Assembly (NCBI RefSeq): GCF_033439725.1
Contig: NW_026944385.1
Location: 2,699,001 to 2,763,000 of the forward strand
Direction: 5' to 3'
DNA length: 64,000 bases
Origin: Neurospora tetraspora
Lineage: Eukaryota; Ascomycota; Sordariomycetes; Sordariales; Sordariaceae
Part shown: piece after piece, positions 23,290-35,859 of the stretch
Numbering within the stretch: the first letter of the stretch is position 1
How the letters are laid out: the number at the start of each line of letters is the position of its first letter
Made by a program: the position numbers and the translations under genes
Notes under the pieces: model-generated
Told to the model about the DNA's origin: nothing
The model's database searches: none
What the model saw: the letters and a program-made list of their open reading frames with translations, nothing else

Positions 23290-26200
23290 AGGAGGTATCG
23301 GTTATAGAGTAATAGAAAAAGGATAGATAGAAATATGAAGGAAAGGAAGGATTTAATTTGATACCCTTTTTGGGAGGGGTACCCTTACTTGTTTAATATA
23401 TTTTAATCAATAATAAAATCTCTATCTATATTTAATACTTTAATTAATATAAGAGTAAATAATTATTTATTTATTAGTACCGCTTTTGTTAAGAGACTAA
23501 AGAAATGATTATTGGTAGAATTTATAAGTAATTTTTTAGTTCGAGGAATTAGCGATTACTAAGGATAAGTGAATTAGAGTATTAAAGAGGTATTTAAAGC
23601 CATTTTAAAGATTAAGAACCGAATTACGCTACCCGATTGTTTTATTATAATTAATATAGCGTACGATATTATTATCGGCCGGAAATAGTTCGACCTTTAC
23701 GATATTAAGGTAAATTGCGCCTACCAGCGTTTATTCGTCCCTTTAGAATAGAAACCGGATTCGGATTAATTAAAGTATTTCGAGGTTTAAAATTTATTAA
23801 CTTGGTTCAACCACGCTTATTAAAAAGATTTAGAATATTACAACGTATTAATAGTTTGAAAGGATAAGCGACGAACGGACGGTAGGAATAGTAGCCGAAC
23901 GGTTATACGCTTTACGAATAAATGTATTTTAATTAAACTTATTTTCGACGGATAACTATTCTTTAATTATTATAAGAAGAAAGAAGTTGATTTCGAAACT
24001 TAAAATTAATATTACAACGAAGCCCGATAATATTAGAAGGATATCGAAAAACGGATTTTAGAATTGGAAGCCGCTTTAGATTTTAAACCTAAAATAATCC
24101 TTATTGCGTCCGCCAATCTCTAATATACCTATAACAACGCCGGCGAATTCGGATATACTTAATTCTATTATTTTTTTTAGAACTTTACTACAATATTTGA
24201 AAAGACTAATTTATTAAGTAAAATAGAATCTAATTTAATTAATTTTATTTACTTTATAGTATTGTCTTTAGAATCCGAAGCCCGACCCTATTATCGAAAA
24301 TAATCCGCCGAAGGAAAATAGAGATTAGATGCTTAAAGTATTTATTGATTGAAGTACAACGGTATAGGCTAGTATAAATATCGTCCTACTTAGATATCTA
24401 TATTAGATAGAGATCTTTTATACATTTTATTAAGAAGGATAATTAAACTACTTATTTAATTAATATTTTCGAAATTGATCGATTTATTTAGTAAAAACGA
24501 ATTATTAACGATTTTGTTTAAAAACCGCTCCCCCGCGACGAAAAGGAATTCTATAATAAAATCGAAGTTTTTAATAAATATGATTCGAATACGTTGTTAG
24601 AGTACCGACTGTACGATTATAAGATCGAATTCGACAAAAGTTATCAATTAGAGGAATTTGGTTATAGCCTTCTATATAAGATACCCTTTGATAAGTTGGA
24701 AGTTATATGTAAATATATTTTTGAGAACTTAATAAAAGGATTTATAGAAGTAAATTCATCCCTTTGGGCCGCGCCCGTCCTATTCGTAAAGAAAGTGGAT
24801 AATATTTTTCGTGTCTACGTAGACTATCGGAAGCTTAATATTATTATTTTTAAAGATTGTTACTTATTATTATTAATCGAGGAAACTTTCGCTAAAGTAA
24901 TAAAAGTATAATAGTCTACGAAGATCGATATTTAGCAAGTATTTTACCGGATTTGTATAAAATTAGAAGATAAAGAATTAATTGCCTTCTGTATAAGTAT
25001 AGGAATTTTTAAATATAAAATATTACTTTTTAACCTTATTAACGGTCCCACTCATTTTTAGAGCTTTATTAATTCTATTTTCGGAGAATACTTGGGCGAT
25101 TTCTGTACGGTATATATCGACGATATTTTAATTTATTCGGATATTTTCGATGAATATATTGATTATATTAAAAAGGTTTTCCGTCGCTTAAAAGAGGTAA
25201 GTTTATAAATAGATTTTAAGAAGTACGAATGCTATATAATTAAAACGAAGTTTTTAGGATTTATTATAAACTAAAATAGTATTTTCGTCGATTTAGAAAA
25301 GTAGAGGTTATTAAAGAGTAGGCTGTACCTTCTAATTTAAGAGGAGTTTAATTTTATTTAAGGTTTTATAATTTTTATTGAAAATTTATTAAAAATTACG
25401 GTTGCGTAGCGTATCCCCTTACGAATTTAATACGAAAGAAAGAAGTATTTATATAAATTAATAAGTACTAAACTGCTTTCGAAGAGTTTAAAAGATTATT
25501 CGTAGAGGCCAGTTATTAAAATATTTCCGTTACGATATTTAAACGAAAGTAGAAACGGACGCTAATAATAGAATATTAGTAAGAGTATTATCCTAACTTT
25601 AAGAGGATACGGAAGAATAATATTTAATTATTTTCTTTTTAAAAACAATGTAGGGCGCCGAATATAATTACTTTATTTATGATAAAGAGCTATTCGCTAT
25701 TATTAGGGCCCTTTAAATACAGTAATTTAAATTCGTCGGCCTTTAATAGAACAAACCGTTTATAAATATTACCGATTATCAAGTATTCGAATATTTTAAT
25801 ATTAAATGCTTCTTTAACTTTTAATAGGTTAGATAAATAAAATTCCTATCCTAATATTATTTCGAAATAATTTACCGACTTAGTACGAAGAATATGGCAA
25901 TTAATGCGCTTTTTCGTAAATCGGAGGATTTCAAAACCTGAAAGGATAAGAAGAATATATACTATACGTTTTAAATATTTAAGCCTATTAGGGAAGGAGG
26001 GGTCGAAGTATCCGTAATTATTTTAATTTCGAGAGATAAGGGTTTTATAAAAGAATTAGTCTTAATTATAATATCAGATAAAGAGGGCTTAGAGTTGAAT
26101 TCGGTCGAACCGGAAGGATACGAATTGGTAGACGTTCTTATAAAGGCTAACCGCGAAGACGAATTTCTAAAAGAATATTGTATTCGCGCTTATAATTTAG

Positions 26201-27700
26201 ACCCTAATTTTGTAATAGTCATTAATAGATTCTTAATATATTAGGATCGCCTAATTATTTCTAAATTGGATAATTTATATACTTGTATTATCGATAAAGC
26301 TTATTCGACGTTAATTACGGCCTACCTAAGGAGAAGTAAAACCCGAGCGATTTTTAAAATATAATATTAGTAGCTATATATAGTTGGAGATATTAATCGC
26401 TTTATTAAAAATTATATAGTATATAAGGCTAGTAAAGTTTTTAAGAATAAAATATTGGGTTTCCTTTATTCGATTCCTTTGCTAGCCCGGAAGTGGACGT
26501 TTATTGTTATAGATTTTAAGAAAATGTTAAAGGATAAATATAATTTCGATAACGTATTAGTAATAGTCGACCGCTTATTAAAATTATTTTAGGTTACCCT
26601 TTATATAGAAAATACTACGGTTTATAACGCTATTCGGATATATTACAAAGAACCTTACTATATTAATAGTATATTAGAGGAAGTGATTTCCGATAGAGGA
26701 TTATAATTTATATTTATATTTATAGACGAAATATCGAAGTTAATAAAAATAAAGTAAAAACTAGTTATTGTAGGATATAATTAGACGGCGGGTTAAGCGG
26801 AGGTTATAAATATTTATATCGATTAACACTTCCGGCCCTTTGTTAATTATTATTAAAACAATTAGTTTGAAGCTATTTTCACCTTAGATGCGGTATAGAA
26901 TAGCTTTCCCTAAAATAGTGTAGGCCTATTTCCCTACGAAATTATATTCGGATACCTAATAAGGATACTTTTTAATAAAGAAATTTATACTTGAGATCCT
27001 AATATTTTCTGGACGGAGTAATTAATTAGGGAGTAAGTATAAAATTATATTTAGTATATATGCAGTTATATTGAATTCGTAAGGGAAATAATATTGAAAA
27101 TATAGGAATAATAAGGGGTTTAAGTAAATAAAAAATAGAGAGAGCCCGATTTTGAATTAGGGAATAAGGTTATTGTTATTAAATAGTTCTAATTTACGAC
27201 TATTCGACCTAGTAATAAGTTCAATTTCCCTAATATTCGCAATTATTATAAAATTATTGAGAAAGTAGGGTATTCTTATCGTTTAAAATTATTAAAGAGT
27301 TGGAAGGGTATTAATGTTTTTTATATAGATTGTTTATAGAAATACGATAATAATCTATTTTTAGGATAGGTATTCAAATATTCCGGACCGGTTAATACGG
27401 ACGAAGACAGCGATCCCGAATAAGAAATTAATAAAGTTACAGTTTTTAAGGTAATTAACGGGAAATTCTTCTACTAGGCGGATTAGAGAGGTTAGGATTC
27501 TAATTTAAAGTAGTACTTTATTTCCGATTTTAAATATACGCCGAAGGCGCTTTAGGACTTTTATAAAATTAACCCGGAGGCCTCGGGCCCGCCCTAGCAA
27601 TTAATAAATTGGCTTAACGAAAATACAGAATAGTATAATAATAACGAATATTTTGAGGCGGAGGGATCAAGGCGTTTGTGGCGTATTACGAAAAAGAAAT
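23290..27700 (+). pseudogene. gypsy A2 pol remnant with chromodomain
   Basis: Protease near 23400-23500 (..NNYLFISTAF, active-site D-S-G lost). Reverse transcriptase: APVLFVKKVDNIFRVYVDY within the longest surviving frame (24594-24911), and an intact YIDD at 25113-25124. RNase H is at about 25540-25900. Integrase (26340-27340) has VIDFKKMLKDK, VISDRG and EVINIYID. A C-terminal chromodomain-like stretch at about 27440-27600 (VFKVINGKFFY, then YFISDFKYTPKALQDFYK) places the family among chromoviruses, whose chromodomain directs integration to heterochromatin. Many stops. Confidence 0.85.
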
Positions 27701-27764
27701 AAATATAATTTATAAAGTTTTATATAATTATCTAATAAAATTAGCGGACGAGTTTTTTGTGTAA

Positions 27765-27775
27765 GGGGGGGGGGG
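27765..27775 (+). other. Polypurine tract of gypsy A2
   Basis: Eleven consecutive G a few bases upstream of the 3' LTR, where second-strand priming occurs. A3 has 6 and A4 19 bases at the same place. Confidence 0.65.
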
Positions 27776-27780
27776 TGTGA

Positions 27781-28159
27781 TGTAACGGCGCTAGTAGATT
27801 GGGTTTGGGTATTATATATAAGGTAGTTTATAAGGTTGTTGGAATGAGGTATATAGAGGTTTTAGGTATAGTATAGATTAGAGGATACGAATTATTTAAT
27901 TAATTATATTAAAATTAGTTATAGGGTAGACCTTTGTATGTGTAGGGGTTTGTTTTGTAAGTAAAGGGAATGCGAGTAAAGGGATTAGTTGTCGGCGACC
28001 CGTATATGGGTCTTACTGTCGCTTGTGCGACTAGGGTATTTATTTATGTTTGTACGCTTGTACCTAGTTCTCTTCCTCTTTTCTTTTCTCTATCTGAAAT
28101 CTTTTATTATATATGGAATGTTAGCTTTGCCTTCGACTCACCCATACTGTGCCCTTGCA
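27781..28159 (+). repeat. 3' LTR of gypsy A2
   Basis: 379 bp. The inner start (TGTAACGGCGCTAGTAG) is RIP-altered while the outer end (ACTGTGCCCTTGCA) is clean, the reverse of the 5' LTR. Confidence 0.95.
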
Positions 28160-28164
28160 ATATT

Positions 28165-28865
28165 CTAAGAATTTATTTCGATAACTTTATTTTAATATAT
28201 ATAGATAATATACTAGTTATTTCGTTAGGTTCTAAAATAGATTATTTAACCAAAATATATAAAATCGTTAAACATATAATTATCGTTAAATTCTATTGAA
28301 ATTTTAAGAAATATAAATTCGTAATAAAGAATATTAAATGTTTAGGTTTTATTATTATTATAAGTATTAGTATTTAAACGGACCCGGAAAAGATTAAAAC
28401 GATTCCTAAATAGGAGGTACCTACGTTTTGGAAAGGGGTACGAAATTTATTTAAATTTCTTAATTATTATTAAATATTCGTTAAAGACTTCTTAGTTATA
28501 GGACCGTTAACAACCTTTATAAATTAAGGAGTCCCCTTTAAATAAATCGAATAGTACGATATAACTTTTAAAAAGTTGAAGGAATTATTTATTAAGGCCC
28601 CTATTCTTATTTAATAGGATCCTAATCTATTTATTTTCTTAAAAGTAGACTATAGCGGGTATAATTTCGGTAATATCCTTACCTAAGAGAAGGATAAGTA
28701 GAAGGCGGCGGTTACTTATTATTCTTAAAAGTTTACCCTTACCGAACGTAATTACCCTATATACAATAAAGAAATACTTACAATTATTAAGTGTATAAAA
28801 AAATAGTTTATAAAATTTAAGAATTATAAAAAAATTATTATCATTATTAATTATTAATATCTTAA
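28165..28865 (+). pseudogene. gypsy B1 reverse transcriptase second half and RNase H
   Basis: Continues B1 beyond A2. The first residues give DNFILIYIDNIL, the catalytic Y-x-D-D box with the last aspartate mutated to asparagine. The reverse transcriptase connection follows, then RNase H with KVDYSGYNFGNIL and LTERNYPIYNKEILTIIKC at 28640-28800. Around 28862-28868 the sequence switches to the minus-strand reverse transcriptase of B2, so the end of RNase H, the integrase and the 3' LTR are missing. Confidence 0.8.
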
Positions 28866-29850
28866 TAAACCATTTCGCCTTAGCGATAACTTTAAACATT
28901 TCCTTAATTAAAGGTAATAGGTACCGGTCTACTCCAGTAATAGTATTAAAAATTCTATAATTATAATAAAACCGAAGACCTCCTCCCGGCTTCCTAATAA
29001 AAAGAATTAGCGTAACGGTAAATAAATTATTAATACAGATAAAAGCCTTATCGAAAAAATCTTTAAGGGTTTTCTTTAGTACTAGGAGTTCTTCTTATAA
29101 TATATTATAAGAGTAATTATAAAGGAGAATTGACTCTTTACCGTTTTTCTCTTTCTTAAATTTAATTTTATAGTCGACGCTTAGGCGGTTAGGATTAATC
29201 TTATCGGTTTCCTTTTACTTCTTAACGAATAGGTAATTATATATTTCTATAGGGATTATTTTTCGTAATTCTTTATTTATTATACCGACTTTAAATTTGA
29301 GGGCCTTTTCAATATTTCGTAGGTTTACTATAAATATTACTAATTCTGCGGCTTACCGGCTGCTCTCCTTCCTAATCGTATTTACTATAACTACGAATAT
29401 AATTATTAAATAATATACTACTTCTCTAAATTCCTTAGCCTTTAGGGAGAAACTCTTCGGAGAATATCCTAAATACGGAATCCAACAACTAGCTATTCTA
29501 GATTAAAATCTATATTTATAAGGGATAGAATAAGCCTTTATAGCGGTCAATTATAATTTCCCTAAAATAATAAAGAATTCCAACTTGGGGACTATATAAA
29601 TACAAACGATAGATTTATACCTATAAATATCTACCTTAAACTATATAATCCCTTTAATCTCCGCCCCTTCTATTTCTACTAAGGCTCTTCGTACCTATCT
29701 TTTAAGTACAAGTATAACGAGAATTTTTAATTTTTCAATAATACTTTTACTAATTATAGTATAGCATTAGCAACCTTTAGTAATAAAAGTATAGAAACGA
29801 TTTTTATTATTGATAGCGATAGGTATTTTAGTAATATTTATCTCTATAGG
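28866..29850 (-). pseudogene. gypsy B2 protease and start of reverse transcriptase
   Basis: The minus-strand frame from 28899 reads RRLLLILLLG and, in the adjoining frame, FNTITGVDRYLLPLIKEMFK followed by AKAKWFIKI. These are the reverse transcriptase fingers and start of palm. KPGGGLRF-type sequence lies near 28970-29000. Protease remnants are at about 29700-29850. Truncated before the catalytic box. Confidence 0.7.
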
Positions 29851-29989
29851 TCCTAGGAAGTTCTTAGTTCCCGCTTCCTTACTTAGTATTCTAGAGTATT
29901 CCTTTATTTGACTTTGTAAAGGAATTACTCTTTTTCCGACTCTTTAAAAGAAGAATATTTGCTATTATCTTTTAATACGGGTTCTACCT

Positions 29990-31200
29990 TAGGTTTAATC
30001 TTACTAAATTTAATACTAACAAGGGGATATTATACCGATTAATATATATAACTACCGACTATATACCTACTAGCTCCGCAACGGAAATAGAAATTTAAAG
30101 TACAACACTTATCTCTTTTATCCTAAGAGACCTATTTAATATACTAAGTATCCTTATTACTAAAGTTGCCCTTTATCTTAATATAACCTATCGTCATATT
30201 ACTATCTATATTTTTAGGGTATTTAAGGGTAGGGGTAGGGTTGCGTCGGGAAAGGGAATTTTAACGACGACTACTATACCCTTTACTACTACCCCTAATA
30301 TTACAGAAAATTTTACCAACTTCAAACTTCTACATAATATTTTTTAATTATTCGATATAGAAATCGTAAATTTCGGGTATACAGACTAAAATTAATTAAT
30401 TATAGAGAGTATTAAATATAGAGGTTTCTAACTAAGCTAATTTAGAATTATTTTCCTAAATAAGGCCTTTAGCTTTCGTAAGGTTCTCTTCGAACGTAAG
30501 GAATTAGTCCGATAGGGATTGGTTTTTTCTTTATTATATAGTACGTAAGTAGGTTAGGGCTAATCTTTTCCTATTTTTATTACCGAAGATTAGTTCGAAG
30601 TAGTTAAAGAAATCTTCGGGTTTATAGGCACCGTTAATACCACTATAGTATTAAAAAGTTTTTACTTCAATTATTTTATTGCCGGGAAGGCGTTTAATAA
30701 TATTAGCCAACCCGATTTATTATTAATAATAATTCCCGCCGACTTTTCTTCTTCGTATATAAGGCGTGATCGGGTAATATAGTAATTAAATGTAGAGGGG
30801 GTTCCGTCCTGTTTCGGCTAATAGATATTTTTGCGCTTAGAATTATAATAAGGAGCGGCTTCTTATACGGTACCGACTGTGGCGCTCGGGGTAATAATAA
30901 TAATTATAATAATTATATTAATGTTAAAGGGGTTTTACTAATTTTAACTAGTAAATTGTATATTAAGCGTTATTTTTACTATTTGGGCGAATACGTCGCT
31001 AGTAAATAGCGTCTTAGCGAAGTCTTCCTTCTCTTGTACGAAGTGTACGGCTTTTTTCTTTGCAAGTTCTTTTTATTTTATAGCTGCGGCGGCTATAACA
31101 GCGGAAAATTCTATAGGAATTCTAGCTACGGCTATTTAAATGGGTAGGCTTTACTACTACTATTGTAGCGGTTATTTGTCCTATTCTATTAGGTTTAGTA
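29990..31200 (-). pseudogene. gypsy B2 gag remnant
   Basis: Mirrors B1 gag. A zinc knuckle on the minus strand at about 30050-30110 reads FYFRCGARRYIVGSYIY. The serine/lysine-rich tail (YSSFKESEKE) behind it matches B1 (YSSFKKSEKE). Stops in all frames. Confidence 0.7.
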
Positions 31201-31213
31201 TAATAGAATTTAA

Positions 31214-31415
31214 TATAACGGGGATAGTACGGTTAATACGGGTATTGGTTGTATAATTTAATTAAGGTTCTATGAAGAAGGAAAGTTCTATCTGAGAGGC
31301 GGCTCTACCGGAGATGCGAAGTTTTGATGGGGGCTACATAGGTATAGCTACGGCGCCTCATGACAGCTCTGGTCGATGACTAGAGCGCTACGGCCCGGGC
31401 CTTAGCCCCATGACA
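31214..31415 (-). repeat. 5' LTR of gypsy B2
   Basis: 202 bp on the minus strand, beginning TGTCATGGGGCTAAGGCCCG, inverted copy of 17868-18069. Differences are mainly C/T and G/A. Confidence 0.8.
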
Positions 31416-32189
31416 TTAAATATTAATTCTACGGCTAATTAAAATATTGCTTTAAATTAAATTACTACCCCTATACGTAATTAGAAGTTAATATATACGG
31501 AATAGAAGACTGGTTATAATAACCCCTTCGTTGTACGTATAGTTATTTTTACTATAGTCCTTATAATAATTCCCGCTATAATTCCCGTTTTAATCGTACA
31601 ATTTTGATTTACTAATACGTATAAATTAATAATTTCTAATTTTATACTTACTACATACTCGAATATTAATACAAAATTAGCCTTATCCTTTATAAAGATA
31701 AGAGAGGATTTCTCTACCCTTTAAAACTTAGTATATATATTTCTTATTTACTTTTAGTCTACTTTTAATTTAACGAAGGTTAAATAAATTTCTATATATA
31801 TTATAGTCTTAGAAATTGAAATTTAATCCCGCCTTGTAATTGATACGACCTCCGGTCGTACTTTTAATTTTAATACCAATAATATTAATTATAATTTCGG
31901 TAATATTTCTTTTTCGAATAAAGGTTAAAATTCGTACCCGCGGCGCCTACAATATAACTTCGACTTCGAACTATATATTAAGGATAAGGGTTATAGGAAT
32001 AGGGAAAAATAATAATAATAATAATAATAGATGAGGAATTCCTGTTTTGGACTTCGCTTTTTAATTTATTTATATAATAGTTTTAATAATAGAAATAGAA
32101 AATCCCGCTCCCCGCTTTAGTTCCGTGATATATATATTATAATTATATATATTAATATATTATTAACTTTATAATAATTCTTCTTCTTC
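31416..32189. other. Unassigned region between gypsy B2 and the LINE
   Basis: No domain is recognisable. It may be the 3' untranslated part of the LINE or a scrap of another element. It holds a short (AAT)n-like run at about 32007-32030 and frames too broken to read. Confidence 0.3.
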
Positions 32190-35100
32190 TTCTTTAAACT
32201 CTAATTAGACTGCTAGCCTCTATTTTTATAGCTTACTAAATTTAAGCGCCTAATTAAAGAGCTACTCCGCCCCTTCTGTAATATCGAAGAGGGAGTAGAA
32301 TTCCGTTTTGTTAGATGGCTATTTAGGTTAGAATTTAAAATCAGTTATTTTAAAATAGTTGAATATAAAATATTCGAAAGTTTTTTTACTTACGCTATAG
32401 CAGTAATATAGTATTATTACTTCGGGTATATTTCTTTCGAATAGGAAAGAATATAAATTTATCTTCTTAATATATATTTAAATAAAGAGGGAACTTTTAA
32501 TTTTAAGGAAATAATAGGGGACGGGTTTATTATTAGTACTAAATTAAATATAGCGGCTTAAAGCTCTCTTATTAAAGCTAATATAAAGCTTAATTATATT
32601 AAAATTCCTCCCCAGCTTCCGTACCGCGGTAATTGTTTTAATTAACTATTTAGTAATTTAATCCCGCCGTATAACCATTTCTAACTATTTTTCCCTCTCC
32701 CTAAGTATTAATTAAATTTATCCTTCGTCTTTAATAATAATATTCTCTACGGGTACCTATCGTTCTACCTATTCCCTCTTCGCTTCCTTATTAACTAATA
32801 GTACTATTCTCCTCCTCCGCTACTATTGTATTATCGATCCGATTTAGGCCGCTATTCCTTTTACAAATTCCCTTATATTTACTTTAGTTAATCTTTTTTC
32901 GAATACCTTTATTCTTTTATTAAAATAAATACTAAATAAGGGTACGAAAATTTCCGTCTTTAATTAATAAAATATAGTAACCTTATACGTATTTATAATA
33001 ATGCGGAAGTAATTGGTTTATATAGTAAATAATTATTTAGCCAATCCTTTCGGTTTTTAAAATAATTCTATTAGCGTATAGTAAATTAAAATGCTATAAG
33101 CGATAGCATTTCGGATTACCTTCGTATAAATCTCCCGGGCGCAAATTAATTTATAACCCTATATTTTAGCCGCTAACCTAATTAAAGCGTATATTCATAT
33201 ATTGTTTTTTTCATCATAACCTATTTATAAGTTTTATAGGACAATTTCTTATTTAAGACTACGCCGAAGAACCGTACCAATTCCAAAAGTTCTAAATTAA
33301 AATCCTTTAGCGCTATAGTTTAAGAATATAATACTTTCGTTTTAATAAAATAAATATATTCCAATTTATTCGCTTCGAATTCTATTCCCCGTTTTTCCGC
33401 CTACTCCATATATACCCGCTATACTTCCATTAATTTTATACTATTTTCTTCGGGCGTTTTTAAAACCGTTAAAATATTAATATTATCGGCGAAGCCTACT
33501 ATCCCGGTACTTTAAACTTTAATCAATATTTTGTAAAATATAGTAATAAAAAGGAGGAAAAGGATAGAAGAAAATAATAATCTTTACGGGACTTCTATAA
33601 GGACGTAAAAGTCCCGAAACTTTTTTCCATTAAAAAAGAATTAATTTATACGTTTTTTTATCACGTTTATTCATTTAAATAATTATAAGGGGAATCTTTT
33701 TATATGTAAGGCGTAAATAAGCTACTTATATATTAATTTATTTCTCTTATTATTTATCTACTTGTCGGAGAGGAGCTTATATTCTTTTACGGCGTTAAAA
33801 ATTCGTTCTACAATAATAGTATCAAAAGTTTTACTAATATTATTAAATAAAATAATCGGGCGCTAAGCGTCTATTATATATTATTAGGCTAGTAATTTCC
33901 TACATTTCTTTTAAAATAATTATTTTTATATATTGGAACCTACGTAGGAAAGTGCCTATCTTAAAATTAATTATTATTAAAACCGCCAAGGTTTCGGCGA
34001 ATTACTGGCCGTAAATGTTTAATAATTTGTAAAATATTATATTTTTTCCTAATATTTTATTAAACGCTATTTTTCTAAGCGTCTTAAATGTAATAATTAT
34101 ATTATTAATTTCTAATTAATTAGGGCGGTAAGTAATCCAATTTGGAAGGTAATATATAAGTATATCTACTTTAAGGAAAAATTTCGCTATTAAGACTTCT
34201 ATTTTTTTAATATAGGTAATAATAATTTTATTTAACCCGTTTATATAAAATCCGGGCATTTTTAAGGTATTAGTAAGAATATAACTTCGTAGCCTCGTTT
34301 ATCTTTCGACTTTTTAGAGTAATTTAAGTTCCTTCGAAGCGTCGGAAACTATTTATTTCTATTATTTACGCTAGGAATATTTTATAGCTTTTTATTTCCT
34401 CTTAAGGGCTACTTCTATCTTTTAGCGCCGGAGCGGCGTATAAAACGCTTTCTAATATTAAATATAACGGTAAGCTTTATAGGTTACATTCTTAATATAG
34501 TAATTGTATTAATCGGTTTAGCAATTTATTAAGTTTCCTCTTCTGGGTAAATTCTATTACAATTTGGGTTATTTAGTCTATAAGGGTATTAAAGGTAATT
34601 TCTATAATTTTGGCCGTAGTTAGGTAAAGTAAAATGATAATAGTATTAATAGTTATTTCTTTTATAATAATTAAATTTATAAAATTCTAATTATATTCTT
34701 CTTTGGGGGCGTTAATAGCCCGCTATGAACTATTAGTAGTAATATAAATCATCTAGGGGTTATAGTCCAATCTAATTAAAGGAATATTGTCGAAGAAATA
34801 ATATTCTACCGCTATTTCTATATTGACCTAAATATAATTAATAATAGTATTTAATTCGTTCCGTATTTTATTCCCGGATTAAATTAAAGTATTTTATAGT
34901 ATTATAAATTCGAAGCTATATCGCCTCACTATTACTAAAAATACGCTACTATTTTTATTTCGTCTTCTATACTTATCCTATTAAAAATTATATAAATTTA
35001 TATTACCGATAATTATTTTACGTTCCCTTAAATAAATTACTATTTTTTTTAAATAGTATTTATTATTCTTTTTTAAATCCTAACTTCTAAATCAGCAAAT

Positions 35101-35560
35101 AGACCGATTAAATTATAATACTTAATTCTCCTCTAATACATACTTTTACTTAATCCTTTCTACTCTCGCTCTCTTATTTTCCTTTTATAAAACGCTTATT
35201 AATATATATCGCTATTCGTCCGCAATTTAAATTATCTACTACCTAATACCGAAGGGTATTAGGGTTATATAATTTATAATTATTCGAATTCGGTCGAAAT
35301 TCTTATATTATTATAATATTGTAATATTTACGCTATTCGAACATAATTTTATATCGGCTATAAAATTTGCCTATATTTTAATAAATGATTTTTAATTTTA
35401 TAATTCGGGTTTGAATTTAAAGGCCGACGGAATTACAATTTAACCTAAATTGGCTTAGGATAAAGAAATTACTTAATTCAATTCGGTTAAAAAATACCGC
35501 TACTTTATTTTAATTATTATAACTTTTCTTACCATTTCGGCCTTCTTATAATTAAATTTA
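32190..35560 (-). pseudogene. LINE ORF2 remnant (endonuclease, reverse transcriptase)
   Basis: An AP-type endonuclease occupies about 34600-35450; visible pieces are LNCGRIAIYINKRF and IIIGNINLYNF, the counterpart of the GDFNxHH block. Reverse transcriptase is at about 33240-34450: P-x-x-L-L-F-S-S-I-L-F-L (33560-33600) and the catalytic GFADN at 33484-33498, where FADD has become FADN. A C-terminal stretch at about 32400-32500 (KKINLYSFLFERNIPEVI, then a Cys/His cluster now YYCY..) is usual for Tad1-type ORF2. Disabled by stops. Confidence 0.75.
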
Positions 35561-35859
35561 CACCTAACCTTTTTAAATTTATATCCTAATTTAAACAGGG
35601 ACTTCTATTTATTTACCTTCTTTTTTTTAGTAACGGCGGGGTCGGGGCAATTAAGGATAATAATTTCGGCGGGGGTAATAAAGATCGAGGTAGAGGGGAT
35701 AAGGATAATAATAAGGTTAATGAATAAAAGAGGGTAATTAAAAGAAAGGGGGGGGAAAGACGAAATAATTATTTAGAGGGAGGAATTAAAGGCCGTTTAA
35801 ATAAATTCATTTAGCTCGTAAATGAATTTAATTCTAATTAGGTTAATAATATCGGTAAA

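Larger units (their letters stand above)
20580..28159 (+). mobile_element. gypsy A2, complete Ty3/gypsy chromovirus, RIP-degraded
   Basis: Both LTRs are present with the perfect 5-bp duplication ATATT at 20575-20579 and 28160-28164. Without the 169-bp insertion in its 5' LTR both LTRs are 379 bp and the element is about 7.4 kb. Gag, protease, reverse transcriptase, RNase H, integrase and a chromodomain follow in gypsy order. A run of 11 G just before the 3' LTR is the polypurine tract. The LTRs begin TGTRACGGCGC and the clean 3' end is CCCTTGCA. It disrupts the B1 reverse transcriptase. Confidence 0.95.
28866..31415 (-). mobile_element. gypsy B2, 5' half, inverted and fused to B1
   Basis: Same family as B1 but on the minus strand: LTR 31214-31415, gag, protease and the first part of reverse transcriptase, ending in the fingers region at ~28866. 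Lacks the rest of pol and the 3' LTR. No common duplication flanks the B1/B2 pair (AATAG left of 17868, TTAAA right of 31415), so the arrangement came from rearrangement or a chimeric cDNA rather than one normal insertion. Confidence 0.8.

Noticed and set aside
27970-28299. 109-codon open frame, one of the longest in the window
   Set aside because: It begins in the A2 3' LTR and runs across the insertion point into B1 reverse transcriptase, so it is a chance fusion. Only its last part in another frame is real.
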